The position numbers were made by a program, and so were the translations under genes. This document shows positions 26,286-38,106 of a stretch of DNA of 64,000 nucleotides, piece after piece. The DNA is taken from positions 1-64,000 of the forward strand of contig NZ_BBPM01000008.1 in the NCBI RefSeq assembly GCF_000787775.1. The letters are read 5' to 3'. How positions within the stretch are numbered: the first letter of the stretch is position 1; the number at the start of each line of letters is the position of its first letter. The notes under the pieces were generated by a model that was not told the DNA's origin, did not search any database, and saw nothing but the letters and a program-made list of their open reading frames with translations. The DNA is from Streptacidiphilus carbonis. Lineage in GTDB: Bacteria; Actinomycetota; Actinomycetes; Streptomycetales; Streptomycetaceae.

Positions 26286-27602
26286 ATGGCCATGAGCCGC
26301 CGCACCTTCCTCGCCGCCTCCGGAGTCGCGGGAGCAGCCACTGGCACCGGGCTGCTCTCCGCGTGCAGCTCGGGCACCAAGACCACCGCCGGCGCCAACG
26401 GAGCACCCACCGATCTCGAGGTGTTCTCCTGGTGGACCGCGGGTGGCGAGAAGGACGCGCTCGCCGCCCTGGTCGCGGTGTTCACCCAGAACAACCCGCA
26501 CGTGGCCTTCGTCAACCGGGCCGTCACCGGCGGCGCCGGCGCCAACGCCCAGGCGGTGCTGGCCAAGCGGCTGGCCGCCAAGAACCCGCCGGACACCTTC
26601 CAGGCCCAGGCCGGCGCCATGGTCGGCGACTACATCACCGCCGGACAGGTCGAGGACCTCACCTTCCTCTACCAGCAGCAGGGGTGGGACAAGCAGTTCA
26701 ACCCGCAGGTGCTGAAGCTGATCCAGCGCGACAGCAAGTACTACTCGGTCCCGGTGGACATCCACCACATCAACGTGCTCTGGTCCAACATCAACCTCTG
26801 CCGCGGGCTGGGCATCAGCACCGCCCCCAAGACCATGACCGAGTTCATCGGCAACCTGGCGAAGGTCAAGGCCCACGGGAAGATGCCGCTGGCCGTCTCC
26901 CGCGACCCCGGCCAGGACTGGCAGGTCAAGCACATCATGGAGACGGTGCTGGTGAGCACCCTCAAGGCGGACGAGTGGGCGGCCCTGTGGAAGAAGGGCG
27001 GCAACTGGAGCTCCGCCAAGGTCAGCAGCGCGCTGAGCACCTTCCACGAGATCATGGGCTACGCGCCCGGCACCGGCAGCCAGAACACCAGCTGGGACCA
27101 GGTGAGCTCCCTGGTCGGCAGCGGCGACGCCGCCTACCAGATCATGGGCGACTGGACCGAGGCCAACTTCGCGGTGACCCTCAAGCTCACCGGCGGCGTC
27201 GACTACTCCTGGGCCCCGGTCCCCGGCACCCAGGGCACCTTCCTCTTCGCGGCGGACTGCTTCACCCTGCCGGTCGGCGCCAAGGACCGGGAGGCGGCCA
27301 TCGCCTGGCTGACCACCTGCGGCAGCCAGACCGGGCAGGACGACTTCACCTCGGTGAAGGGCGCGATCCCGCCGCGGTCGTCCATCACCACGGATGAGCG
27401 CGGCCTGTTCGACAGCTACCTGCAGTGGTCCCTGGACGAGTGGCGGAAGGACACCATCGCCGGCTCGCTCACCCACGGCGTGGTCGCCTCCGGCGCGTGG
27501 AACACGGCGATCGACACCGCGGTGATCGGGTACCTCAAGGACAACAGCATCCAGACGCTGCAGAACGCGCTGGTCGCCGCGGCGGCCAAGTACCAGGTCT
27601 GA
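26286..27602 (+). CDS. ABC-type sugar-binding lipoprotein, Tat-exported
   Basis: 438 residues from ATG at 26286 (AGGAG upstream). The signal MAMSRRTFLAASGVAGAATG has a twin-arginine motif, and LLSAC places lipid-modified Cys at residue 27, so this is a Tat lipoprotein. The body matches extracellular solute-binding protein family 1: LEVFSWWTAGGEKDALAALVAVFTQNNPHV, SKYYSVPVDIHHINVLWSNINL, GSGDAAYQIMGDWTEANF. It should capture an oligosaccharide for an ABC importer. No permease or ATPase gene is adjacent, so it is an orphan that must share a transporter or act as a sensor. Confidence 0.9.
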   Translation: MAMSRRTFLAASGVAGAATGTGLLSACSSGTKTTAGANGAPTDLEVFSWWTAGGEKDALAALVAVFTQNNPHVAFVNRAVTGGAGANAQAVLAKRLAAKNPPDTFQAQAGAMVGDYITAGQVEDLTFLYQQQGWDKQFNPQVLKLIQRDSKYYSVPVDIHHINVLWSNINLCRGLGISTAPKTMTEFIGNLAKVKAHGKMPLAVSRDPGQDWQVKHIMETVLVSTLKADEWAALWKKGGNWSSAKVSSALSTFHEIMGYAPGTGSQNTSWDQVSSLVGSGDAAYQIMGDWTEANFAVTLKLTGGVDYSWAPVPGTQGTFLFAADCFTLPVGAKDREAAIAWLTTCGSQTGQDDFTSVKGAIPPRSSITTDERGLFDSYLQWSLDEWRKDTIAGSLTHGVVASGAWNTAIDTAVIGYLKDNSIQTLQNALVAAAAKYQV

Positions 27603-27615
27603 GGAGTTGTCAACT

Positions 27616-27740
27616 GCGGCGTGTGCCTGGCTGGGCGCGCGGTTCCCCGCGCCCCTGTGTAGGTGCAACTGACCCACAGCGGTTCAGTTGCAGACCCCCA
27701 GGGGCGCGGGGAACTGCGCGACAAGCCATGCACACGCCGC
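27616..27740. repeat. 125-bp nested inverted repeat, copy 2 of GC-rich element
   Basis: Three nested arm pairs are visible: 27616-27632 with 27724-27740 (16/17), 27637-27656 with 27700-27719 (19/20, the AGGGGCGCGGGGAA core), and 27664-27675 with 27681-27692 (11/12). The whole can fold into one long hairpin between convergent genes and is a likely bidirectional terminator. Confidence 0.85.
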
Positions 27741-27750
27741 ACCCGCGAAT

Positions 27751-28737
27751 TCAGCCGTGCGCCTCCACCGGGGACTCCACGGTGGCCCCGACGGCGCCAG
27801 GAGCAACCGCCGTCGGCGCGGGCCGCCCCGCCCTGCGGTCGCGGAGCGCATCGCGGAGCGCGTCCCGGGTGAGCAGCGCCAGCGCCACCCAGACCAGGGC
27901 GAAGCCGGCCCAGCGGGCCGGCGGCATGTGCTCGTGGAAGACAGTGATGCCGATCGCGAACTGGAACACCGGGGCCAGGTACTGCAGCAGCCCCAGCGTG
28001 GTCAGCGGGACCCGGACCGCCGCCGCGCCGAACGCCAGCAGCGGCAGCGCGGTGACCAGCCCGCACAGCACCAGCAGCACGCTGTGGCCCCAGCCGTAGG
28101 AGCCGGGCTCGGTGCGGCCCAGGGTTCCGCTGCCGCTGACCGCGAGGTAGACCAGGAAGCCGAAGGCGGGGAAGAACTGGAACGCGGTCTCGCCGGCCAG
28201 GCTCTCCAGGCCGCCCAGCCCGACCTTCTTCTTGATCAGCCCGTAGCCGCCGAAGCTGAGGGCCAGCACCATCGCGATCCAGGGCAGCCGTCCGTACCCG
28301 ACCGTCAGCACCACCACCGCGAGCGCGCCGGTGCCGACCGCCACCCACTGCGCCCGGCGCAGTCGCTCCTTCAGCAGCAGCACCCCGAAGGCGATGGTGA
28401 CCAGCGGGTTGATGAAGTAGCCCAGCGAGGTCTCGACGACATGGTCGCTGTTGACGGCCCAGATGTAGACGCCCCAGTTCACCGACACCAGCGCCGCCGC
28501 CGAGCCGATCATCAGCAGCCGGCGCGGCTGCCGCAGCAGCGGCCGTATCCAGCCCCAGTGACGTTGGAACAGCAGGATCGCCGCCACCGCCGCCAGTGAC
28601 CAGACCATCCGGTTGGCCAGGATCTCCAGCGCACCGCTCGGCTTCAGCAGCGGCCAGTACAGCGGGAACAGCCCCCACAGCCCGTACGCCGCCACCCCGA
28701 ACCAGAACCCGCGCCGCTGCTCGCCCGCTTCGCCCAT
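27751..28737 (-). CDS. rarD: RarD-type EamA family permease
   Basis: 328 residues with about 10 hydrophobic helices. RarD features: GFWFGVAAYGLWGLFPLYWPLLKP at the start, LYWPLLKPSGALEILANRMVWSL, NWGVYIWAVNSDHVVETSLGYFINPL in the fourth helix region, and LGLLQYLAPVFQFAIGITVFHEHMPPARWAGF near the end. The family is linked to chloramphenicol sensitivity and metabolite export, but the true substrate is unknown. The gene is monocistronic with a long hairpin beyond its 3' end. Confidence 0.9.
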   Translation of the reverse strand: MGEAGEQRRGFWFGVAAYGLWGLFPLYWPLLKPSGALEILANRMVWSLAAVAAILLFQRHWGWIRPLLRQPRRLLMIGSAAALVSVNWGVYIWAVNSDHVVETSLGYFINPLVTIAFGVLLLKERLRRAQWVAVGTGALAVVVLTVGYGRLPWIAMVLALSFGGYGLIKKKVGLGGLESLAGETAFQFFPAFGFLVYLAVSGSGTLGRTEPGSYGWGHSVLLVLCGLVTALPLLAFGAAAVRVPLTTLGLLQYLAPVFQFAIGITVFHEHMPPARWAGFALVWVALALLTRDALRDALRDRRAGRPAPTAVAPGAVGATVESPVEAHG

Positions 28738-28810
28738 GCCGACCCGCCCCTTCCACCGCTCGTCCCTATGTCAGGAAGGTAGAGGGCGGAGGGGCAGGCT
28801 GTCATGTCCG

Positions 28811-30856
28811 TTAGACGGCTATGGTGCTGTCGGCCTCGGCCCGGCCCGGGTGCTCCGCGAGGATCACGTCGAACGGGACGATGGTCGCCACCACATTGGG
28901 CAGCTTGCCGACCGCGCGGGCGATGTGGTCGGCGGTGCGGCGGTGCAGCAGCCGGCCGAGGACCGGTGAGTAGTTGCGCTCCGGGATCAGCAGGGTGATC
29001 TGGCTCTTCCTGTCGGCCGTGTTGCGGGCGATCAGCTCCAGCAGCGAGCGGGTGATCCGGCGGTCCGGGCACTGGACGATCTCCAGCGGCAGGTCGCCCA
29101 CCTCGGCGTCGGCCCACTGGGCCGCGAGCTTCTCGGCCTCACGGTTGTCGATCATGAAGTGGATCGCCCGGATCTCCTGCGGCCGCAGCGAGCGGGCGTA
29201 GGCGATGGCTTTGAGCGCGGCCAGGTCGACCCGGTCCACCAGGATGTACATCAGCTGGCGGCGGTGGCGCGGGGCGGTGGTGTCGGCGGGGGCGGTGGCC
29301 AGCGCCTCGGCCTCCTCGCGGTAGCGGCGGTTCACCCGGATCAGCGAGAAGACGCCGATCGGGAAGAGCACGACCACCATCCAGGCGCCCTCGGTGAACT
29401 TGGTGATGGCGAAGATCGCCACGATGGAGATGGAGGCGGCGGCGGCGAGCGCGTTGACGATCAGCTTGGCGGTGCGGCCGCGCTCGCGGCGGGTCCAGTG
29501 GTGCTTCACCAGTCCGGTGCCGGCCATGAAGAAGCCGGTGAAGACGCCGATCGCATACAGCCCCAGCAGCTTGTCCAGCTTGGCGTCGGTGCCGATCAGC
29601 AGGGCCAGCGAGACGCCGGTGAGCGTGAGGATGCCGGAGGAGAAGGCCAGCCGGTGGCCGCGGCGGGTGAGCTGGCGCGGCAGGAAGGAGTCCTCGGCGA
29701 CGAAGCTGGCCAGGAACGGGAAGCCGTTGAACGAGGTGTTGGCGCCGGTGTAGAGGATCAGCGCGGTGGCCAACTGCAGGAAGACCAGGGCGGCCTGGCC
29801 GATCCAGGTGTGGCCGAAGACCAGGTCGGCCTCCTGCGACAGCACGCTGGGGTTGCCGCTGCCGAACGGGATGGAGTGGGTCAGGTAGGCCAGACCGGAG
29901 ACGCCCAGCACCAGGACGCCCAGCGTGACCGACATCGCCACCAGGGTCTTCCGGGCGTTGGGGCCCTGCGGGTTGCGGAAGGCGCTGACGCCGTTGGAGA
30001 TGGCCTCCAGGCCGGTCAGTGAGGTGCCCCCGTTGGCGAAGGCCTTGAGCACCAGGAAGACCGAAGCGCCCATCAGCAGGCTGCTGTGGTTGCCGTCCAG
30101 GCCCAGCCCCAGCGCGCCGTTGGCATGCACGTCCGCCTTGGGCAGGTCCCCGGAGAGCAGCCGGATACCGGCCACCGCGAACAGCAGCCCCATCCCGGCC
30201 ATGAACAGGTACGCCGGCAGCGCGAACGCCTTGCCCGCCTCCCTGATACCGCGCAGATTGCCCCAGCAGAGCAGCAGCACGATGCAGACGGAGATCAGCA
30301 ACTGGTAGTTGTCGATCCAGTTGTAGGCGTCACCGCCGAGCAGGTGCACCAGCGACAGCAGCGCGGTGGTGCCGGCCGCGGTCTGCACGGCGACCGTGAC
30401 GATGTAGTCGATCAGCAGCGCGACGGCCGCGATCTGGGCCACGTTGGGCCCGAAGTTCTCCCTGGCGACCACGTAGGAGCCGCCGGCCCGGGTGTAGGCC
30501 ATCACCACGTCGCGGTAGGAGAGCGTGAGCAGGGTCAGCACGCAGAGGATCGCCAGCGTGACCGGCAGCAGCAGGGTGAAGGCGGCGACGCCGATCACCG
30601 GGATCAGGATGGTGAGCATCGCCTCGGAGCCGTACGCCGAGGACGATATGCAGTCCGAGGCGAGGACGCCGAGGGCGACCGGGTTGGAGAGCTTCTCGTG
30701 GCTCAGCTGCTCGGTGACGAGGGGCTTCCCGAGCAAACCTTTCTTCACCCGGTAGCCGAGGCTCTCCGGCAGCACCGCGAGCGCGGTCGGCGGCACGGAC
30801 GGCGGCCCGTCCGCGGCTGCGGGGGCGGGGCTGCTCACGCTGGTGTGGCTGTCCAT
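28811..30856 (-). CDS. APC-superfamily permease, KimA-like
   Basis: 681 residues. An N-terminal cytosolic part (LGYRVKKGLLGKPLVTEQLSHEKLSNPVALGVLASDCISSSAYGSEAML) leads into about 12 membrane helices to ~residue 500, followed by a 170-residue soluble domain (MYILVDRVDLAALKAIAYARSL... ITLLIPERNYSPVLGRLLHRRTADHIARAV) resembling a UspA-like fold. This layout matches the KimA/YdaO group of high-affinity potassium importers, which in Bacillus responds to c-di-AMP; it is often annotated as an amino-acid permease. Potassium is therefore inferred, not proven. A 10-bp inverted repeat sits just upstream of the start. Confidence 0.8.
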   Translation of the reverse strand: MDSHTSVSSPAPAAADGPPSVPPTALAVLPESLGYRVKKGLLGKPLVTEQLSHEKLSNPVALGVLASDCISSSAYGSEAMLTILIPVIGVAAFTLLLPVTLAILCVLTLLTLSYRDVVMAYTRAGGSYVVARENFGPNVAQIAAVALLIDYIVTVAVQTAAGTTALLSLVHLLGGDAYNWIDNYQLLISVCIVLLLCWGNLRGIREAGKAFALPAYLFMAGMGLLFAVAGIRLLSGDLPKADVHANGALGLGLDGNHSSLLMGASVFLVLKAFANGGTSLTGLEAISNGVSAFRNPQGPNARKTLVAMSVTLGVLVLGVSGLAYLTHSIPFGSGNPSVLSQEADLVFGHTWIGQAALVFLQLATALILYTGANTSFNGFPFLASFVAEDSFLPRQLTRRGHRLAFSSGILTLTGVSLALLIGTDAKLDKLLGLYAIGVFTGFFMAGTGLVKHHWTRRERGRTAKLIVNALAAAASISIVAIFAITKFTEGAWMVVVLFPIGVFSLIRVNRRYREEAEALATAPADTTAPRHRRQLMYILVDRVDLAALKAIAYARSLRPQEIRAIHFMIDNREAEKLAAQWADAEVGDLPLEIVQCPDRRITRSLLELIARNTADRKSQITLLIPERNYSPVLGRLLHRRTADHIARAVGKLPNVVATIVPFDVILAEHPGRAEADSTIAV

Positions 30857-30882
30857 GACGGGGTCCGATCGGCGAGTGCTGC

Positions 30883-30926
30883 TGTTTGTCCGATGCCATG
30901 GTTACCCCTGCACAAACGGACAAACA
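30883..30926 (-). promoter_or_regulatory. inverted repeat in leader of KimA-like gene
   Basis: TGTTTGTCCG at 30883-30892 and CGGACAAACA at 30917-30926 are perfect complements, 24 bp apart, ending 27 bp before the start codon. A second ACAAAC copy sits beside the right arm. It may form a leader hairpin or two operator half-sites. I could not match it to the c-di-AMP (ydaO) riboswitch. Confidence 0.5.
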
Positions 30927-30990
30927 GGACATAAGTACCCACCGTTAAGGATTCGTCGCGGATCTTAGCGACTCTCTAACGCGAGATGCC

Positions 30991-34114
<3,124 letters not shown>

Positions 34115-34335
34115 CGCACTGGCCTCCCTCGACGCCCGACACCGTCAAACCGGTGCCCTGCTTCGCATCCTATGCCGGTCTCCGACCGCTGCGGGGCAAG
34201 CCTGAAACGTGCCATCGTCCTTGCCGAGCCGCTTATCTCACAATGCGTCATATGGGCTGATGAGGTTTGGAGTACGACGGCTCGGGGGGCGGGACGGGGG
34301 CCCGGGAGTGGATCAGAAGTCGACCGGTCATGGAT

Positions 34336-34380
34336 CGGAAGTCGAGGGCCCGGAAGTCGCGGGCCCGGAAGTCGCGGGCT
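34336..34380. repeat. 3 x 15-bp tandem repeat beside response regulator stop
   Basis: CGGAAGTCGMGGGCY is repeated three times without gaps, with a degenerate copy about 20 bp earlier. The last unit touches the stop codon of the minus-strand response regulator gene. Confidence 0.75.
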
Positions 34381-35042
34381 CAGGAGTTGAGGTGGGTGAG
34401 CACCGCGAGCACCCGGCGGTGGTCGTCGGAGCTCTGGGTCAGGCCCAGCTTCATGAAGATGTTGCTGACGTGCTTCTCCACGGCGCCGTCGGACACCACC
34501 AGCTGCTTGGCGATGGCGCTGTTGGTGCGCCCCTCGGCCATCAGCCCGAGCACCTCGCGCTCGCGGGGCGTCAGCGCGTCCAGTACGTCGTGCCTGCGGC
34601 TCCGGCCGAGCAGCTGCGCCACCACCTCGGGGTCCAGCGCCGTCCCGCCCTCGGCGACCCGCACCACCGCTTCGGTGAACTCGCGGACGTCGGCCACCCG
34701 GTCCTTGAGCAGGTAGCCCACCCCGCGGGTGGACCCGGCCAGCAGCTCGGAGGCGTACCGCTCCTCGACGTACTGGGACAGCACCAGGGTCGCCACCTTC
34801 GGATGCCGCCTGCGCAGCTCCACACAGGCCCTGACGCCCTCATCGGTGTGGGTCGGCGGCATCCGCACATCGGCCACCACCACGTCCGGCAGAGCGCCGT
34901 CGGCTGCGAGGGCGTCTATCAGTGCGAGCAGTTCCTCCCCGTCGCCGACCCCGCCGACGACCTCCAGGCCCCGGTCACCCAGCAGCCGGGTCAGGCCTTC
35001 CCTCAGCAGAACCGAATCCTCGGCGATCACTACTCGCAGCAC
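34380..35042 (-). CDS. NarL/LuxR-family response regulator, orphan
   Basis: 220 residues. Receiver domain first: acidic pair Glu8-Asp9, phospho-acceptor Asp58 in VVADVRMP, and Lys in GYLLKDRV (~118). A LuxR-type helix-turn-helix follows at ~158-202 (LTPREREVLGLMAEGRTNSAIAKQLVVSDGAVEKHVSNIFMKLGL). It should bind DNA as a phosphorylated dimer. The partner histidine kinase is not in the window, so its signal is unknown. It lies between korAB and the polyprenyl synthase gene, flanked by a tandem repeat and a long hairpin, so it is probably transcribed alone. Confidence 0.93.
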   Translation of the reverse strand: MLRVVIAEDSVLLREGLTRLLGDRGLEVVGGVGDGEELLALIDALAADGALPDVVVADVRMPPTHTDEGVRACVELRRRHPKVATLVLSQYVEERYASELLAGSTRGVGYLLKDRVADVREFTEAVVRVAEGGTALDPEVVAQLLGRSRRHDVLDALTPREREVLGLMAEGRTNSAIAKQLVVSDGAVEKHVSNIFMKLGLTQSSDDHRRVLAVLTHLNS

Positions 35043-35102
35043 TGTGCGCTCCCCCTGTCGGGCTCAGGTCCGTTAAGCGGTGCGGGCAGTGCCTGGCCGG
35101 GG

Positions 35103-35180
35103 TTCGCGCAGTTCCCCGCGCCCCGGGCCGGTTGCAAGCGGGCCGGTTGCACCACCTGGGGGCGCGGGGAACTGCGCGAA
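35103..35180. repeat. GC-rich inverted-repeat element, copy 3 (perfect 22-bp arms)
   Basis: Arms at 35103-35124 and 35159-35180 are perfect reverse complements and contain the GCAGTTCCCCGCGCCCC core seen in copies 1 and 2. The loop holds GGGCCGGTTGCA twice (35125 and 35141). It lies between the polyprenyl synthase and response regulator genes, both on the minus strand, and probably ends the upstream transcript. Confidence 0.85.
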
Positions 35181-35210
35181 CAGCAACCACCGACAGGGCC
35201 GCACTCGAAG

Positions 35211-36236
35211 TCACATCGTACGCAGGGCGACTACGTCGCAAAGCCCTTCAAGGGCCGCCCTCGCGGGGCAGTCGGGCAGCGGCGCCAGCAGCGCGCGGGC
35301 CTCCTCCGCATAGCGAAGCGTGGACTCGCGGGCTCGGGTCAGCGCCGGGTGGGCGCGGAACAGGGTCAGCGCCTCGGCGTGGCGCTCGTCCGCGGTCGGG
35401 TCGTCGGCCGGGAAGCCGGCGTCCAGGAGCTCGCGCAGCCGCAGGTCGCCGGGGATCGAGGGGTCCGGTGCCGCGGCCCGCAGCAGCAGTTCGGGGAGGG
35501 TCGGCACGCCCTCGCGCAGGTCCGTGCCGGGGGTCTTGCCGGACTCGTCGCTGTCGCTGGTGATGTCCAGCAGGTCGTCGGCGATCTGGAACGCGGTGCC
35601 GATCCGCTCGCCGTACTGGGTGACGATGTCGACCACCGACTCGTCCGCGCCGGCCATCAGCGCGCCGAGGTGGCCCGAGACGGCGATCAGCGAGCCGGTC
35701 TTGCCGGAGATGACGTCCAGGTAGTGCTGGACCGGGTCGTCCTCGGGGCGGGGTCCTGCCGTCTCCAGGATCTGGCCGGTGACCAGCCGTTCGAACGCGT
35801 CGGCCTGGACCCGGACCGCCTCGGGGCCCAGGTCGGCGAGGATCTTGGAGGCACGGGAGAAGAGGAAGTCGCCGGTGAGGATGGCGACCGAGTTGTCCCA
35901 GCGGGCGTTGGCGCTGGGAGTGCCGCGGCGCATCACGGCCTCGTCCATGACATCGTCGTGGTAGAGGGTGGCCAGGTGGGTCAGCTCCACCACCACGGCG
36001 GAGGGGACCACACCGGGTGCGTTGGGGTCGCCGAACTGCGCGGCGAGCAGCACCAGCAGCGGGCGCAGGCGCTTGCCCCCGGCTTCCTTGAGGTGCTGGG
36101 CGGTGACTGTGATGAACGGCACGTCGCTCTTGGTGGCCTCGGAGAGCGCCTGCTCGACGGCGGCCAGTCCGAGCTGGACGTCTGCTTCCAGTGCCTGGTT
36201 CTGCACGCTCAGCCCGAAGGGCCCCACGACGGTCAC
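35211..36236 (-). CDS. long-chain polyprenyl diphosphate synthase
   Basis: 341 residues from GTG at 36236, chosen for GGAGAG about 7 nt upstream; an upstream in-frame ATG at 36266 lacks such a site. Both aspartate-rich motifs are present: DDVMD (94-98) and DDLLD (220-224), with GGKRLRPLLVLL before and GKTGSLIAVSGHLGALMAG between. It condenses isopentenyl diphosphate onto an allylic primer. No bulky residues block the pocket just before the first motif (HLATLYHDD), which fits a long product. The position next to nuo and menaquinone genes suggests it makes the menaquinone side chain; the chain length cannot be stated. Confidence 0.9.
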   Translation of the reverse strand: MTVVGPFGLSVQNQALEADVQLGLAAVEQALSEATKSDVPFITVTAQHLKEAGGKRLRPLLVLLAAQFGDPNAPGVVPSAVVVELTHLATLYHDDVMDEAVMRRGTPSANARWDNSVAILTGDFLFSRASKILADLGPEAVRVQADAFERLVTGQILETAGPRPEDDPVQHYLDVISGKTGSLIAVSGHLGALMAGADESVVDIVTQYGERIGTAFQIADDLLDITSDSDESGKTPGTDLREGVPTLPELLLRAAAPDPSIPGDLRLRELLDAGFPADDPTADERHAEALTLFRAHPALTRARESTLRYAEEARALLAPLPDCPARAALEGLCDVVALRTM

Positions 36237-36395
36237 CGGGAACTCTCCTGTCGCTGGTCGGTCCATATGTCGATTCTTCCCACACGACGTCTACCCCGAG
36301 CCCGCCGCGCCCATGGTGGCAGCGTATCCGGTCCGAAGAGGATCTCCGCGCCTGGCTGGCGTACCGGTCGCGGTGCGACGCGCCGGGGCACGTGC

Positions 36396-36434
36396 CCAGG
36401 CCGGGCCTCCGCGGTGAGCGGAGGCCCGGCCTGG
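36396..36434 (-). terminator. terminator of the nuo operon
   Basis: A perfect 17-bp stem (36396-36412 with 36418-36434) and a 5-nt loop, starting 17 bp after the nuoN stop on the minus strand. There is no T run. Confidence 0.8.
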
Positions 36435-36450
36435 CGGCGCGTTGCGGATG

Positions 36451-38106
36451 TCAGCGGACGAAGACGGAGGCCTGGTCGGCCAGATGGAGGAAGTACTGGG
36501 GCAGGATCCCCAGCCCGAGGGTGACCAGCACGCCCAGGGCGATGGCGGTGGCCGTGAAGGCGCTGGGGACCGCGACCGTGGGCCCGTCCGGCCGCGGGTC
36601 GGAGAAGAACATCAGCACGATCACCCGGATGTAGAAGAACGCCGCGACCGCCGAGGAGAGCACACCGACGATCACCAGCGGGGTCGCCCCACTGCTCGCC
36701 GCCGCCTGGAACACGGCGAACTTCCCGGCGAAGCCACTGGTCAGCGGGATGCCGGCGAAGGCGAGCAGGAAGAGCGCGAAGGTGGCCGCGACCAGCGGCG
36801 AGCGGCGGCCCAGACCGGCCCAGCGGGACAGGTGGGTGGCCTCGCCGCCGGCGTCGCGGACCAGGGTGACCACGGCGAAGGCGCCGAGGGTCACGAAGGA
36901 GTAGGCGCCGAGGTAGAACAGCACCGCCGACACGCCCGCCTTGTTCATGGCGATCACGCCGGTGAGGATGAACCCCGCGTGGGCGATCGAGGAGTAGGCC
37001 AGCAGCCGCTTCACATCGGTCTGGGTGACCGCGATGATCGCGCCGACCACCATGGTGAGGATCGCCACGCCCCACAGCACCGGGCGCCAGTCCCAGGTGA
37101 CGCCGGGGAAGGCCGCGTAGAGCAGCCGCAGCGTGGCGCCGAAGGCGGCGACCTTGGTGGCGGACGCCATGAAGCCGGTGACCGGGGTCGGGGCGCCCTG
37201 GTAGACGTCGGGCGTCCAGGCGTGGAAGGGGACCGCGCCGACCTTGAACAGCAGGCCGACGCCCAGCATGGCCAGCCCGATCAGCAGCAGTGCGTCATTG
37301 GCGGTGGTGTTGGCCAGCGCCGGGGTCGGCGTGGCCGTCCCCGAGACGACGTCGGCGATGCCGCCGATCGAGACGGTGCCCGCGTAGCCGTAGATCAGCG
37401 CCAGGCCGAACAGGAAGAAGGCCGAGGAGAAGGCGCCGAGCAGGAAGTACTTGACCGCTGCCTCCTGCGAGAGCAGCCGCCGGCGCCGGGCCAGGGCGCA
37501 CAGCAGGTAGAGCGGGAGCGAGAAGACCTCCAGCGCCACGAACATCGTCAGCAGGTCGCTGGCGGCCGGGAAGAGCAGCATCCCGCCGACCGCGAACATG
37601 GTGAGCGGGAAGACCTCGGTGGTGGCGAAGCCGGAGCGGGCGGCGGACTTCTCCGCGTCGCTGCCGGGGACGGTCGCCGCCTGCGGGGCGAAGGCGTCCA
37701 CGGGTGCGCCGGTGGAGCTGCGCGGCTCCAGGTGGCGTTCGGCGAAGCCCAGCACCGAGACCACCGCGATCAGCACGATGGTGCCCTGCAGGAAGAGTGA
37801 CGGTCCGTCGACGGCGACCGCGCCCATCGCGGCCAGGTGCGCCTTGGTGCCGGCGTAGCCCTGGGCGGCGAGCACCACGACGGCGACGAAGGCGCCGACC
37901 AGCCCGGCCATGGCGATGCCGATCTGGGCCCAGTAGCGGTTGCGCCGGGGCAGGAAGGCCTCGGCCAGGATGCCGAGCGCCGCCGCGCCGAAGACCGCCA
38001 GCATCGGCGAGAGCTGGCCGTACTCGATGTGCGGGGTCGGGATGGTCTGCGTCGTGGACGACGCGGCCACTGTCCACAGGCTGTGGACGGTATCGGGCAC
38101 GCTCAC
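36451..38106 (-). CDS. nuoN: NADH-quinone oxidoreductase subunit N
   Basis: 551 residues from GTG at 38106, which overlaps the nuoM stop by 4 bp (GTGA). It is one of the three antiporter-like membrane subunits that pump protons in complex I, with about 14 helices. Typical segments: FVALEVFSLPLYLLCALARR, VKYFLLGAFSSAFFLFGLALIYG, LLFKVGAVPFHAWTPDVYQGAPTPVTGFMASATKVAAF (with the key Lys residues), and KRLLAYSSIAHAGFILTG. A polar insert at ~110-140 (SSTGAPVDAFAPQAATVPGS) lies in a loop. It is the last gene of the operon and is followed by a strong hairpin. Confidence 0.96.
   Translation of the reverse strand: MSVPDTVHSLWTVAASSTTQTIPTPHIEYGQLSPMLAVFGAAALGILAEAFLPRRNRYWAQIGIAMAGLVGAFVAVVVLAAQGYAGTKAHLAAMGAVAVDGPSLFLQGTIVLIAVVSVLGFAERHLEPRSSTGAPVDAFAPQAATVPGSDAEKSAARSGFATTEVFPLTMFAVGGMLLFPAASDLLTMFVALEVFSLPLYLLCALARRRRLLSQEAAVKYFLLGAFSSAFFLFGLALIYGYAGTVSIGGIADVVSGTATPTPALANTTANDALLLIGLAMLGVGLLFKVGAVPFHAWTPDVYQGAPTPVTGFMASATKVAAFGATLRLLYAAFPGVTWDWRPVLWGVAILTMVVGAIIAVTQTDVKRLLAYSSIAHAGFILTGVIAMNKAGVSAVLFYLGAYSFVTLGAFAVVTLVRDAGGEATHLSRWAGLGRRSPLVAATFALFLLAFAGIPLTSGFAGKFAVFQAAASSGATPLVIVGVLSSAVAAFFYIRVIVLMFFSDPRPDGPTVAVPSAFTATAIALGVLVTLGLGILPQYFLHLADQASVFVR

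Noticed and set aside
30857-30990. c-di-AMP (ydaO) riboswitch ahead of the KimA-like gene
   Set aside because: The leader is only 134 bp and I could not find the conserved ydaO core segments.
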